From Spirogloea muscicola (Eukaryota; Streptophyta; Zygnematophyceae; Spirogloeales; Spirogloeaceae), in assembly GCA_009602725.1 (NCBI GenBank), contig WELB01000203.1, positions 1 through 39,302 on the forward strand: a stretch of DNA of 39,302 nucleotides. The letters are read 5' to 3'. The first letter of the stretch is position 1. The number at the start of each line of letters is the position of its first letter. Shown piece by piece: positions 19,561 to 30,549 of the stretch. Made by a program: the position numbers and the translations under genes. The notes beneath the pieces were generated by a model that was not told the origin of the DNA, ran no database searches, and was given only the letters and a program-made list of their open reading frames with translations.

Positions 19561-19729
19561 CGCCCTTGAAGTGCTGGAGCTTACGACAAATCCGGGTACA
19601 ACTTCAGGGTACTGCTTCAGAGGCAGCTCCAGCAGATGGGCAGCGGTTACGTGCTGGGACTTCCACAATTCATAGGCTCGGGCACTTGGGTCGCGGGCGA
19701 GCTCCGGTGCCGGCAGCCCTGGCCCTTTC

Positions 19730-21103
19730 ATGGCCCGCGACGGCCTGCTGGCGAAGCTGCGGCGTTCTGGCCAGGCCGTCCGGGACGCGGGCCGAGCCGT
19801 CCAGGTGGGTCCAGCTCGCTGAAGCTGCCTCTGCGTGCCAGCGACGGCGGACGAGGCTGCGGCCAGGACCTTCCTCAAGACTACGGCCTCTCATGTAATT
19901 GTGGCGCTCGAGCGGTCGCAGGCCGTCTTCGAGCGGCACAACGTCGTGCTGACCATCGGCGCGTCCTTGGCGTCCGCCGGCGCTGCCTGGGCCGGTGCGT
20001 GCCCCCTTTCCTGCCACTATTCTACGTAGCTATAAGCGCCAAAGCAACATGATGACCACGTTCACAGTATAGCTTGCGGTGTGCAGCGGTAGATTGTGGC
20101 TGTGGTCATGAATATGGCCGTTGTCAAGACTGCAAGTTGCAAAGTCCTAGAGCCTTCATGGAGCTGCTCGGAAGGGGCTTGCAGGGTACACTGCACGGCA
20201 GTTGCACCAACGAAAGCTGGAGGAGAGGCTCCGCTCGATTGAGCACACGGTACGCCGCTACACTTGCTGCTGCAGTTGCTGCTGCTGCAGCCCCGCGCCT
20301 TTCCACTTACTGGTGGCAGAAGCTCCTGGACACGACAGTGCAGCATGTAGTTGACTTGACAGGCCTAGCGGCCAGCAGCAGCTAAGAATTTTAACCCCTT
20401 ATTTAACCCTGGTCTCAATTTGACCCTGGTCTTCATTCCATGGACGCTAAATTTAAAGCTCTGCCTCGTGACCCTATAAGCACTCATGCCCGTTATGGCT
20501 GCGCAATGCAGGTGGCAACTGCCCACAACGTAGAAGAGGAGCACGTCAAGGAGCTTACGAAATATGCACGTGTGGGCGCCTGTGTGAGTTACCCGGCCTG
20601 CGCTGCAACGGCGGGCACAGTGGCTATTGTCAGGTGCATCACAGCACACTGCTTGAGCCAGGAGGGCAATTCATGTCACACTCAGAGTGCTGCAGAGGGC
20701 AAATTTACATTGGCTCTTGAAACATGCCAGAGGAAAGCGCCAATAAGGATTGATGTACACGTCCTGAATCTAGTGTAGTACTTTGCTCTCACAGTTATGC
20801 GCTAGGCTGGAGGCAGGGCCGCGCTTTTGTGCTACGGCGCTTGCAGCGACAGGGCCAGCGTTCGACCCCTGTTAAGCCGCGGTTGCTGCAGAGCCAGTGA
20901 GCTCAAAGTTGTCAAGAGGGCGAGGTCTTGACAGGCCTCTCACTGCAACTCGAGCTAGCAGCCAAAGAATGACTTGTTATCTTAAAGCAGGTGGGCACCT
21001 TGCTGAGCACCATGAGCCCAACTTGGACAAGGAGGCCAACTTGCAACACCAGGTGTCAGCAATGTCGTATGTGCGCTGTGATTATGCACCACTACGCGTA
21101 TGA
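19730..21103 (+). CDS. Small membrane-anchored coiled-coil protein, unidentified
   Basis: A phase-consistent model is 19730-19808, 19842-19994, 20185-20249, 20512-20569 and 20991-21103, giving about 155 residues. The N-terminus MARDGLLAKLRRSGQAVRDA is basic and amphipathic. It is followed by ALERSQAVFERHN, a hydrophobic segment VVLTIGASLASAGAAWAGY that could span a membrane, then a charged helix (HQRKLEERLRSIEHT, HNVEEEHVKELTKYAR, HEPNLDKEANLQHQ). All junctions after exon 2 have good GT/AG sites and matching phase. Weak points: intron 1 would be only 33 bases (or 37 with a phase mismatch), and the last exon could be shorter. I do not recognise the family; a mitochondrial or plastid membrane protein is plausible from the layout, not shown. 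Confidence 0.45.
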
Positions 21104-21269
21104 GTGCGTATCTGTTGATGTAACAAGCCTAGAGATCATGATCAGAGGTCTCATATCACAGCTAGGACTAAGGATTATCTATGAGTTACCATGTTACCCT
21201 AAGATCTGGTGGTCGAGGTTAAGTGCGGGGGAAGCCGCAGAGGTGCTGCTGGCTGCGGCGGAGTCCACA

Positions 21270-21837
21270 TTAGGGGAGGGGGAGCCGCTGCGCAGTGTCC
21301 CAGACCTTGGCGACGGTCTTGGGCAGGCCGAAGCACACTATGACGAGCATGTAGATGCAGGCGACGATAAGCGGCGCCTTCAGGAGGAAAGAGGCGAGGC
21401 TGATGGCCGCGCCGCGCGCAAGAGACCGGGCCTCGGTGGCCGCCGAAGCCCAGTCGTGGGGTGTCACGACGACCTCGCGCAGGATGTTGCCCAGGCTCCA
21501 GCCCTCACGCATGACCCTCTGCACGAAGTAAGGTCCTGCGGCAGACCCAATGACCAGCCTCAGCGACAAGCGACAGCCCGGAACTGGCGGCAGACCAAGA
21601 CTTAGCTGTTTCCAGCCTGCGACGGTAGCACCGGCAGCAGTGGCAAGAACCTGCGGCGGCGTTGAAGGCGATGTAGGAGAGCCAGCGCACAGCGCTAGGC
21701 TTCAGGTTGAGGAAGTAGTCTTCAAAGTGCCGCGCCGGCACCTGGCACGTCGCGGCGGCGAGCAGGTCGACGGCCACCGCCACGGCCAGCAGGCGCCACC
21801 CCGGGCGCCGCCTGCAATGGCGAGCGCCGCAAGACAT
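21270..21837 (-). CDS. Small putative multi-pass membrane protein, unidentified
   Basis: There are two exons, 21837-21651 and 21583-21270, separated by a 67-base GT-AG intron in matching phase, giving 166 residues. The sequence runs from a Cys/Arg-rich start through hydrophobic LLAVAVAVDLLAAA, the segment HFEDYFLNLKPSAVRWLSYI, then GSAAGPYFVQRVMREGW and a strongly hydrophobic PLIVACIYMLVIVCFGL near the C-terminus. Two or three membrane helices are likely. I know no family with these motifs. The frame is open upstream of 21837 into a GCC-encoded poly-Ala run and the N gap, so the true start could be further up. The gene is divergent from the PAC2 gene across the gap. Confidence 0.55.
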
Positions 21838-21913
21838 TGCCGCAGTCAGCGGCGGCCGCTGGGCAGGCTTCCGTCTCAGCTCGCGGCCAAGCGCCAGCAA
21901 GACGGCTGCTGCT

Positions 21914-21951
<38 letters not shown>
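21914..21951. repeat. GGC trinucleotide microsatellite
   Basis: About 12 uninterrupted GGC units lie next to the N gap, 5' of the minus-strand membrane protein gene. Such tracts form G-rich secondary structure and are hard to sequence, which probably explains the adjoining gap. Confidence 0.9.
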
Positions 21952-21979
21952 AATGTGGGCGCAGCGCGCACCGGAGGCG

Positions 21980-22473
21980 NNNNNNNNNNNNNNNNNNNNN
22001 NNNNNNNNNNNNNNNNNNNNNNNNNNNNNNNNNNNNNNNNNNNNNNNNNNNNNNNNNNNNNNNNNNNNNNNNNNNNNNNNNNNNNNNNNNNNNNNNNNNN
22101 NNNNNNNNNNNNNNNNNNNNNNNNNNNNNNNNNNNNNNNNNNNNNNNNNNNNNNNNNNNNNNNNNNNNNNNNNNNNNNNNNNNNNNNNNNNNNNNNNNNN
22201 NNNNNNNNNNNNNNNNNNNNNNNNNNNNNNNNNNNNNNNNNNNNNNNNNNNNNNNNNNNNNNNNNNNNNNNNNNNNNNNNNNNNNNNNNNNNNNNNNNNN
22301 NNNNNNNNNNNNNNNNNNNNNNNNNNNNNNNNNNNNNNNNNNNNNNNNNNNNNNNNNNNNNNNNNNNNNNNNNNNNNNNNNNNNNNNNNNNNNNNNNNNN
22401 NNNNNNNNNNNNNNNNNNNNNNNNNNNNNNNNNNNNNNNNNNNNNNNNNNNNNNNNNNNNNNNNNNNNNNNNN
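21980..22473. other. Assembly gap (494 N)
   Basis: There are 494 consecutive unresolved bases. The gap covers the space between two divergent genes and probably contains the first exon or start of the PAC2 gene and the shared promoter region. The true length is unknown. Confidence 1.
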
Positions 22474-24405
22474 CCGCCGCCGCGGGCGGGGCCTCGCCTG
22501 AGCTGCGGCCGCCGCCGAGGTCCGCAGCCGGCGCCGTCGTCGCACGCCAACGTGGGGCAGCTGGCCGCGGACCTGCTGGTCGCTACGCTGCCAGGGCTCG
22601 CGCGCGTCGGCTTCCTGGAGGACCCCGCCGTCCTGCCCTGCGCCGGCAACGACCCCTTCTCGCCGCGTCCCACTGGCGCCCTCACCGTCGCCATGGAGGG
22701 TGCGTCGCCCTTGGCCCCCACACTGAAGGGGTCAGGACTTCAGGACCTCAGGATTTAGCTTGTCAATTGACTGAAACCCTCCTTTACCGACGGCGGCAAT
22801 CGACACTTCTGATTGACCTGTCATGGAGGCATCTACCACTGGGCTGCCTTGTGGCACAGCATTGCGTTGGAGCTTTCTTCGGCTGCCATCTCCATATTGC
22901 GGCGCCTCTGATTCTGCAACACCATCGTGCACCAGCCAGGGCGCAGCTTGCTGCTGAGGCTCTCTCGTCACTTCGTGGAAAATGCCCTCTTCGTCGCAGT
23001 GTTCCAGGACGGCGGCAGCGGCGTCACGGTCGTCCAGCAGCGGGCGCCTGTCCGCCTGGTACGGTTAGCCCCAATTCCTGCATCCTCCCGTGCAGCAAGG
23101 CAAGGAGCTGCCAGAAGTCAAGGGGGCCGATTGATATTAATAGTGATATTGATATTGCTTATCACCGTCACAGTTGCCGGCTGCTGCAGGGCTTTGCGGA
23201 GGACTTTGCAGACCGCTTCGCGGCGTGGGCGGCTGCGGCGCGCTTCCGAGAGGTGGTCATCCTCTCCGGCGCAGATGCTGGCAAGCGGCTCGCTGAGCAG
23301 ATGCATGGGTCAGCACTCTCGGCCTTGCCTCTTGTGGCGCCATGGCCGCCTGCCGCATGCTGGCTCGCTCGCTCAGGATCAGGAGCATGGGGTTTGAGGA
23401 TAAATAATACATTGATTAATAGTTTTACTACATAAGATTGACTACTGCAATCTTGTCTTGATTCTGATTGTGATCGGTTATGCTTGTAGTACCTCATTGA
23501 CCGCAGCAGAGGCCATCTTGGCCACAGGGAGCAGGTGAGGATCTTGTCAACGGCAACACCTGACGGGTCGGACGTGCGCGCCACGGAGCAAGGCTGGCAA
23601 ATACTGGAGCAGTACGCCGAGGCAGCAGCAGCTGCAGCAACAGCGACGAGCTCCTCGCCAATCTCGGCTGGCTCAGCAGATGCTGCAGCTGAAAGGCCGT
23701 CCGCAAGCAGTGGCGGTCGTGGCGAGCACATTGCCGTCACCAGCGATGGCGATGCTGACAGCGATGATGGCTTTGGCCCTCGGCTGCCTCCCGGTGTTGA
23801 GCCGCGATTGCAGATTGAGGGGACCATGTTCTGGCGCATGTTCCACTGCTGCAAGGTGCCAGCATTGCTCCCTACCACATCGTGCTGCTCGACACACTTA
23901 CAGAAAGATGCACTTGTCCTTGCGGCGTGTCTTTCAAGTCCACTAGTGTTGCGGTGCCTGAGATAGCGTATGGCGCTTGCCCAGGCCCGCGGCCTCAATG
24001 CGCTGGCTCTGGTCCTCTTCTGCTCGGAGGGCGACAACGTGACCGACGCGCTGGCTATGGCTGACTGCGTCGACCGGCTGCTTGGCCTGCTGCCATTGGA
24101 GGCAGACAGCACTGTCCCAGGTCTGTGAGCTTAGTGGTTTGTCTGCTGCTGTGAGGGTTTAAGTACATTGCAACTTGTACTAAGGGTCCAGGCTCAAAGG
24201 ACAATAAAGTAGGGTCAGAACCTAAGGTGTAAATACTAGAATTTGCCTGGTGTTCAATGGGCTCTATCACAGGGCTCAAGCTCCCCTGATGCAGTGGTGC
24301 TCTTTCATGCATACAGGCACGACAGACAACCCCGGCATTCGATGGAGCATTCCCCCATCTTGGGCATCCGTCTATGGCCCTCCGCCAGATACCAACCTCT
24401 TCTGA
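22474..24405 (+). CDS. Proteasome assembly chaperone 2 (PAC2/PSMG2 family), 5' end in gap
   Basis: PAC2 pairs with PAC1 to guide assembly of the 20S proteasome alpha ring. Exons are <22474-22699, 23000-23058, 23190-23308, 23528-23855, 23985-24120 and 24317-24405; all phases close. Motifs in order are ANVGQLAADLLVATL, VLPCAGNDPF, GVTVVQQRAPV, FAEDFADRFAAW, REVVILSGADAGK, VRILSTATPDGSD, FWRMFHCCKARGLNAL, LFCSEGDNVTDALAMAD and the C-terminus IPPSWASVYGPPPDTNLF. The visible part is 318 residues. Exon 4 contains a low-complexity Ala/Ser/Asp insertion (about residues 155-220 of the visible chain) that is not typical of the family. The start codon is not visible; the residues before ANVGQLA are GC-rich and may be outside the real exon. 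Exon 4 has alternative acceptors; 23528 was chosen because it preserves phase and alignment length. Confidence 0.92.
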
Positions 24406-25085
24406 CTCTCACTGCTTGTCGATTGCGGGCCACCACAATCGTCTGCAAAAGTGTAGTGTCTGCTGCGTTCACTGCCTGCAGGGTTCTCCTGTCAGAGCGA
24501 AAGCTTCACCTCTATTTTCATCACCTCAAATGCACTTACATTGCACGTTAAGTGCGACTAGACATGACCGACTGGACATTCCAGCTCTTCGATTATCTTT
24601 GGCTGCTAGCTGGCAAGCACTATGAGCGGCGCCTCTGTTGGCTCTTGCCGATGCTTGCCTTGATCGCGGCCACATCAAGAGAGTCACCGATGCTGACAGT
24701 AGCCTCAGCCCAGCTGCACCCAGCTGACTAACGTAACATGCCTCACAATTGGAAGTCGAGCAGCTCCGCAGGATTTTGTGCATGCTCACAGTAGGTTGGG
24801 GCCTGCGATTGTCCATATGGCTGCTCATGCAGCAACCTCCACTCTTGCTTCAGTCACAATTGCAGTGGAGCAGGTTGAGCTGCCGAGTGGCAATGTCCGT
24901 GTATACAGCTAAGTATTGCTACTCATTGCCAGATGGTCAAAGTGGTGGAAGTATGGGCTGAATTCAGAGAGAACGCCCGTGCAGAGAATGCTCCACACTT
25001 CAATGCTCCCATATGCCTTGTTCTTACGCAATTCTGCCAGACTTTCCTTCCGGTGCGGCTGCTAACTAGATAGCTAGTAAGTAGT
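24406..25085. other. Intergenic, nothing recognised
   Basis: This is the 3' flank of the PAC2 gene. Frames on both strands are short and motif-free. There is no clear repeat until LINE sequence begins near 25086. Confidence 0.4.
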
Positions 25086-26300
25086 AACCCTACAAGGTAC
25101 TTGCTTATTTATGCGTTTCAGCATTTTTGGCCCTTACGGACAAAGTAAGGGGCCGAAAAGCCCAGAAAGAATGGACAAGAGACAGTCTTCTCAGTAGAGG
25201 CCGGTGGCTCTGACTGGCCAGCCCAGAAAAAGTATGTACCAAGTTCGAAGGGGCCAGAAAGAAGTGAAGCACACGGTAACTCAAGTGGCCAGTATCCTCT
25301 GTTAAGCAGCCGCAGGTCAGTGAGTGACACTAGCCTCCGATTAGCGGGTCCCCCTGACTATAGCCAGAGAGAAAGCGCGGCCAAACTGACCGGTGGCTGG
25401 GAGAGGCCAGCCCAAAGGAATGGATAAGGGTCTGAAGGAGCCGGGATGGCGCAGAAAGCAAGGCACCAAGTGCTAAGACCGCAGCAAGGGGAGAGAAGGC
25501 GCGCGGTGCGCATACAATTAAAGAGAGGCCAATTCAGGCCAAGACATTGTTCAGGCAGAAAATGCAGAAAGTGCAAAGAATGCAGCGCGAAGGGAATTTC
25601 GTGTATAAGAAACAAATGTAGGCCAAATGGCCACGTACAGTGGCAAGCACATCTAAAGATCTACATAACCTACAGCAGATTGACCCGCTCAATAATCACG
25701 GGTCAAAACATAAAGGTCACTAACCGATGCATGAATACTAGATGCCAGAAACGGAGCCCTTCTGCCACCAACTAGAGAAGAAGGGCTCGCCCATTGAGAA
25801 TATGGGCTGGAACAGCCAGCCCAAAAAAGAATGAACAGAGTACAAGAAGAGGGGGGGGGAAGCCAGGCGAAGCCCTAAGGCGAAGCAGCAGAAATGACAA
25901 GCACACAAGAAAAAACAAAGCAGCTACTAACCACTCAGTAACCCCTGCTAAGCAGGCGCAGGTCGGAGAGGCTATGCTCCTGGAAGTATGTCCCCTGGCC
26001 AGGGCTCGCCCAGAGCTCGCCCAGCTTTCTGGTGCAAGGCACTAGCCTGAGCACGCTGCAAACAGGCCGAAAGTCGTCGTCGCAAGAGCGACAGATATGC
26101 AGCTGGCAAGCCCATCTCAGCCGGAAATACATCTGCACGTCGAGTGTAGCCTGGATTGGCAATGTTTTGAAGCAGAGTGTGCGAAGGGGGACGCTCAGTA
26201 GCCGGCGGCTGCAGCCACGGCTGGACAAGGTCTCAATGAAGGTCGCAATTGGTCCCAAGGTCCCAAATGAACAAGGTCTCAAGAAAGGGCCCACAAGGGA
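25086..26300 (-). mobile_element. Nested LINE 3' ends, minus orientation (at least three copies)
   Basis: Three C-termini can be read on the minus strand: SDLRLLSRGY ending near 25935, SDLYVLTRDY ending near 25695, and TDLRLLNRGY ending near 25300. The first has upstream frameshifted coding sequence with CFKTLPIQATLDVQMY and LGELWASPGQG, paralleling the plus copy at 37430-37650. Between them are the family A tail (25600-25690), the block TTCTGCCTGAACAATG (about 25545-25560 complement) and several copies of the GGGCTGG flanking block. The order suggests serial insertion of truncated elements into one another. Confidence 0.7.
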
Positions 26301-26602
26301 CGGGGTCCGGACGGGTCCTGAGGGCTGTTATTTCACCGTCTGCGAAGCCTCCGTCTCTCCTGCCCCTCCCACACGTCACCGCCGCCACCCCCGCCGTCGC
26401 CGGCGGCGACGGCGGCGGCGGCGGCTCCCGCTCCTCCGCCGCCGTCGCCCCCGCGCCGGCCGCTTGCATGCCGTCGTAGCTCCGCCGAGGAGTGAGAAGC
26501 CGGGGATTCCCGGAGCCGGAGCTCGGCCGCTCGCTGCAGCGGCCCAGACACGGCTCTCGCGTAGCCGCCGCCGCCGCCAACGGTGGCGCGCAGCGTGAGA
26601 GG

Positions 26603-29600
26603 ATGGCGAGGCTGAAGGACGCGGCGGCGGCGCCACGCAGCGGCGGCATGGCGGCGCCGGCCGCGGCCTGCGGCAAGGCAGACGGCGCGGATCTGGAGGC
26701 CGCCGCGGCGCACGACGAGCCGCTGCCCGCCGCAGAGGCCAAGCTCAACCTGCAGGAGCAGGTGGACGAGGTCCGTACCGTCGCGAGCGCCGTTAGGTCC
26801 TCCGTTAAGCAAGCGGCGGGCCGTCAATTTTCTCACGGCCGCCGCCGCTGCCGCCGCCGCCGCTGCCGCTGCTGCCGCCGCCGATGGTGGCCATCGCTGC
26901 CGCTTGACCTCTGGCCGCTCCCGCCGCCGCCGCCGCCGCCGATGGTGGCCATCGCTGCCGCTTGACCTCTGGCCGCTCCCGCCGCCGCCGCCGCTGGCAG
27001 ATGATGGCCCTCGCGTCCATCTACAGCAGCGCGTTCGACGCCGTCGCGCCCGCGGAGGAAGGCGGCGCCAGCTCCATCTTCCGGGTGAGGGCTCTGCGGT
27101 GCGATGCCCACGAGGCAGCGTCCTTGGTGCAGTCGGCCGCCGCCGCTCCTTAATTCTATATCTTACGCCGGCGTTCCGCTGTGCTTGCCGCAGCTTCGCA
27201 TCCACTCGGACCTCCCAGGGCCCGTCTCCGTGACACCGGCAGGCCCACCGGAGAGCGTCGCCTGGTGGCAGAGGCTGCCGCTGCCCAGCAGAGACGCTGC
27301 CAAGGCTGAGGAGCAGCCGGGACCTGCGTCGTCGCCGCTGTCGCTCCGCCATCTCCCGCCGCTGACGCTCGCTGTCCGGCTGCCGGCGTCCTACCCCTCC
27401 CGCTCGCCGCCGGCCTTCACGCTCGCCTGCCTCTGGCTCGGCCGCCGCGAGCTCTCGGCCCTCTGCGCGGCGCTCGACGCCCAGGTCGGCGCTGGCCAGG
27501 TCGTCGTCTTCGCCTGGGCCGAGTGGCTGGCTCGCGAGGCGCTCGGGCACCTGGGCATTGGCGACGCGCTCGAGCTGCCGGGCCAGAGCGAGGCCGCTGG
27601 CAGCTGCGGTGGCAGCGACACCCCTCCGGCAGAGTGCGATGAAGCACTGGATGAGCGGGCGGTGTGCGAGAGCCGGTCGCCCGACAGGGACGTGGCGGCG
27701 CTCCTCGAGTATGACCGGCGGCGATGGGAGGAGGAGTTCCGTGATAACTACCAGTGCTGCAGTATCTGCTTCGAGGAGCGACCAGGTGAGTGCCCAATTC
27801 TCTGACCTCAGACCTGAACCCCAGGCCTCATAGGACCATTTCTGAGAAATGATCATTGTTAAGGCAATTATGTGTGCTTGATATGTCATCCTGGCTTGCG
27901 CCCCTCGTTCTCCTGGCCGCAGGTGTGGATTTCTGCCTGCTACCTTGCCGCCATGCGTTCTGCACTGAGTGCTCGCGGCAGTACTGCGCCACGCTCGTTG
28001 CGGAGGGCGCAGTCCAGAAGCTCATCTGCCCCGACCCCTGCTGCACAGCTTCCTTCCCCCCTCGTGAGTGCCCATATTAAAGCTACTTTTCTGGCTTGTT
28101 AACAATCACAGATGGTTGTGTGCCTGTATATGCAGTTTGGCAAATGATTTTCTAATTTTCAAGGAACTATCTTGAGTTTACAAGTGGTGAGGTAATAATT
28201 GTATACAGCAATTGTAATAATTTCCATGCCCAGAATTAACGAGGGACTGCAGCTCATATATGACAACCGAATATGCATTTGCCTAGTGTATGCGTGTCTT
28301 TCATAGGCAACGAGCGTGCTATCAAGCTCACTGTTACTTCCGCAATCATGGCCTCAACAATCTTCTGTTGACTCTGCTTCCCTGCAAGTAGACCTAGTCA
28401 AGGGCCTGCTGCCCAGGCAGGACTTTGCACGCTATGAAGATCTGATGCTGCAGCGTACGTTGGACGCCATGGAGGACCTCATCTACTGCCCTCGCTGCTC
28501 CTCCGTCTGCTTTGAGGACCCCGCTGACAACCACGGCCAATGCGGCAAGTGCTTCTACTCCTTCTGCGGCCTCTGCCGCGACCGCTGGCACGTTGGCAGT
28601 CAGTGCGTCTCTGCGGAGGCCCGCCTCCGTATCCTGCAGGTGAGCCACTGCAGATGAGATCCCTGGCAGATATCTAGTGAGGTCAGTCTGTCAGTAGTGG
28701 CTTTCCCAGCTATTCAGGTCGTTGCAATGGGTACGTCAGTCCTGCAGCACCAGTAGTTGCACCAGATTGGTCTAAAATCTTCAGGCTCTAGAGCTTTGAT
28801 ACACATCGATAAGCTGGAAGCTTTGTAAGAGTAATTGATGGCTAAGTCAAGCTCTCGGATTTGTGTTTCTGTCTGCTGACAAGGTCTTCAAGTACAGTTG
28901 ATGACAAGCACCATGACATGTGACCTGGCACAGAAGAGGAGCATGGGAAGGGCAGTTGGAGAGGAGCAGCAGCGCAAAGAGGCGGACCTCGTGAACGAGA
29001 TCAAGAACCTCAAGTATGTGTTCGATGAGGCGAAGCAGTGCCCGACGTGCAAGATGGCGATTGCCAAGGAGGAGGGCTGCAACAAGATGGTCTGCACCAA
29101 CTGCGGTGGATTCTTCTGCTACCGCTGCGGCAAGGCCATTCCAGGTTACGAGCACTTCCGGTGAGTCCTAAAACTGGTCGCACCGCCAAAAATTCCCCTC
29201 GTTGATGTAGAGATTGATGCCCACTCACAAGCCCTTGTGTTTGCTTGTAGCAGGCGTGCTTCTTGCTCTTTCCGGCTTGACACAGAGCGCTCCGGGGTAG
29301 CATGGGCTCCAGAGGGGCTTAAGCTGATAATTAGTCGCTATTCAAACTGATATTAGTGCACTGCCAGCGACGACCTTGCTAGTATTACTGATTATTGCCC
29401 GTGCTCCTGTGTTCACCATCTGGCTGCAGGGAGGGTTCTTGCGTCCTTTTTGAGCAGGAGGAGATTGACCGGTGGAATACGCTGCATGGCGTGCCAGCTC
29501 GGGAAGAGAGGGAGCGACCTGAGGTGGTTGGCCACGCCTTTGAGCAGCTTGTTGAGTGCCCCCATTGCCGGCAACCCAGCCTGAAGGTCAGCATACCACG

Positions 29601-29899
29601 TCAGGATGTTATGGATGGCAACTCCGTGACTGACGAGCCTTCGAAGCTGCAATTCAGCTTAGAATTTCTGATCTCAGAACTGTCCAATTGCTCTTCAACG
29701 CTGTGAAATTATACCATCTTTCTGAATTCTCTTCAATCTTATGATGTCTGCCTACTTTGCCTGAATTGCGCAGGGCAACAACAATCATGTGCGATGCTGG
29801 GCATGCCGGAATGGCTTCTGCGCCAAGTGCATGCGGCCCGTGAAGAGCACGGCTGAGCACTTTGGCTTTGGGCCCAACAAATGCCGTCAGCACTCTTAG
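26603..29899 (+). CDS. RWD plus RING-IBR-RING E3 ubiquitin ligase, RNF14-like, complete
   Basis: RBR ligases take ubiquitin from an E2 onto a RING2 cysteine before passing it to substrate. Exons are 26603-26770, 27001-27084, 27194-27785, 27923-28063, 28389-28639, 28934-29160, 29430-29586 and 29774-29899; all phases close for 581 residues. The RWD domain starts around residue 48 (LQEQVDEMMALASIYSSAF) and includes LPPLTLAVRLPASYP and VVFAWAEWL, as in RNF14. RING1 begins at C273-SI-C276 and continues PCRHAFCTEC; the IBR has YCPRCSSVCFEDP and CGKCFYSFCGLCRDRWH. RING2 runs C448-PT-C451 to FFCYRCG, with the expected catalytic Cys at C461 in EEGCNKMVC. The C-terminal zinc-rich tail (ECPHCRQPS, NNNHVRCWACRNGFCAKC, HFGFGPNKCRQHS) is of the kind seen in plant members. 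Start alternatives are Met 26603 and Met 26648. The 26301-26602 flank is GCC-rich. Confidence 0.95.
26883..26998. repeat. 58-bp tandem duplication in intron 1 of the RBR ligase gene
   Basis: The unit beginning GATGGTGGCCATCGCTGCCG and ending in a GCC run spans 26883-26940 and recurs from 26941, identical until about 26994, just before the exon 2 acceptor at 27000. The surrounding intron is a GCC-rich tract. Duplication of the polypyrimidine/GCC context next to the acceptor could affect splice-site use. Confidence 0.85.
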
Positions 29900-30549
29900 C
29901 TCTTATTAAATTTGCAACGCTCCTTGTGGCATGGGTGCATAAAGTCGCCTGCTTGGTAAATGATCCAGGCAAATTTTTGGAATTTGGCCTTGCTCCGTCA
30001 CCTCTCAATCATGAGGGTGATGCATTCATTCTCTTCATTCATACAAGCGTTTGACGCTGTTCCGTCATTGTCCTTGTCAGTCGTTTGTCTGAAACCCTGA
30101 CTTTGTGAATCAGTATATGGATTAAAAACCCCAAACAAAAATCTGCAGTTCATACAAGCAGATGCCTCCAGCACGAGCAAGAGGACAAACAGATGGAGCA
30201 GAAGTTGCTACATCAGGGTGTTAGAATTTTCCCTCGTCCAACACATCTAGGCTGTGCTGGCAATACTGATCAAAAAAATGGCAATACTGAGAGGAAACAT
30301 CAAGGAGCATATCTCTTGGCATGTCAATGTCACAGTATGAATGATGCGAACGTGCTGAACCCAGACAATGAAGGCTAAGCATGGTAAGTCTTCTAATCAG
30401 GCTTGGACATGGCGATATAAATCGGCTGATAAATAATCGTCAACACTTAGACACAGATGTTTTTTTGCAAAACTAGTGGCTGTGCTCATGTGCGCCACCC
30501 TTCGCAATCAGGCAAAAACAGGCTGGTCTTGGGAAGCCATGTGGTCCTT
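29900..30549. other. Intergenic between convergent genes
   Basis: This holds the 3' UTRs of the RBR ligase (+) and inositol monophosphatase (-) genes. TCTTATTAAATTTG shortly after the ligase stop is AT-rich and could lie near a polyadenylation signal. No additional gene or repeat of note was recognised, apart from a small CAATACTG direct repeat near 30260-30290. Confidence 0.5.

Noticed and set aside
21505-23435. Very long open frames (up to 532 codons) through the N gap
   Set aside because: Their length comes from unresolved bases that cannot contain stop codons. Only the flanking spliced exons have family support.
26333-27889. A 518-codon open frame antisense to the RBR ligase exons
   Set aside because: It arises from GCC-rich sequence lacking stops on both strands. 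Its translation is Arg/Ala low complexity, while the plus strand carries the RWD and RING1 motifs.
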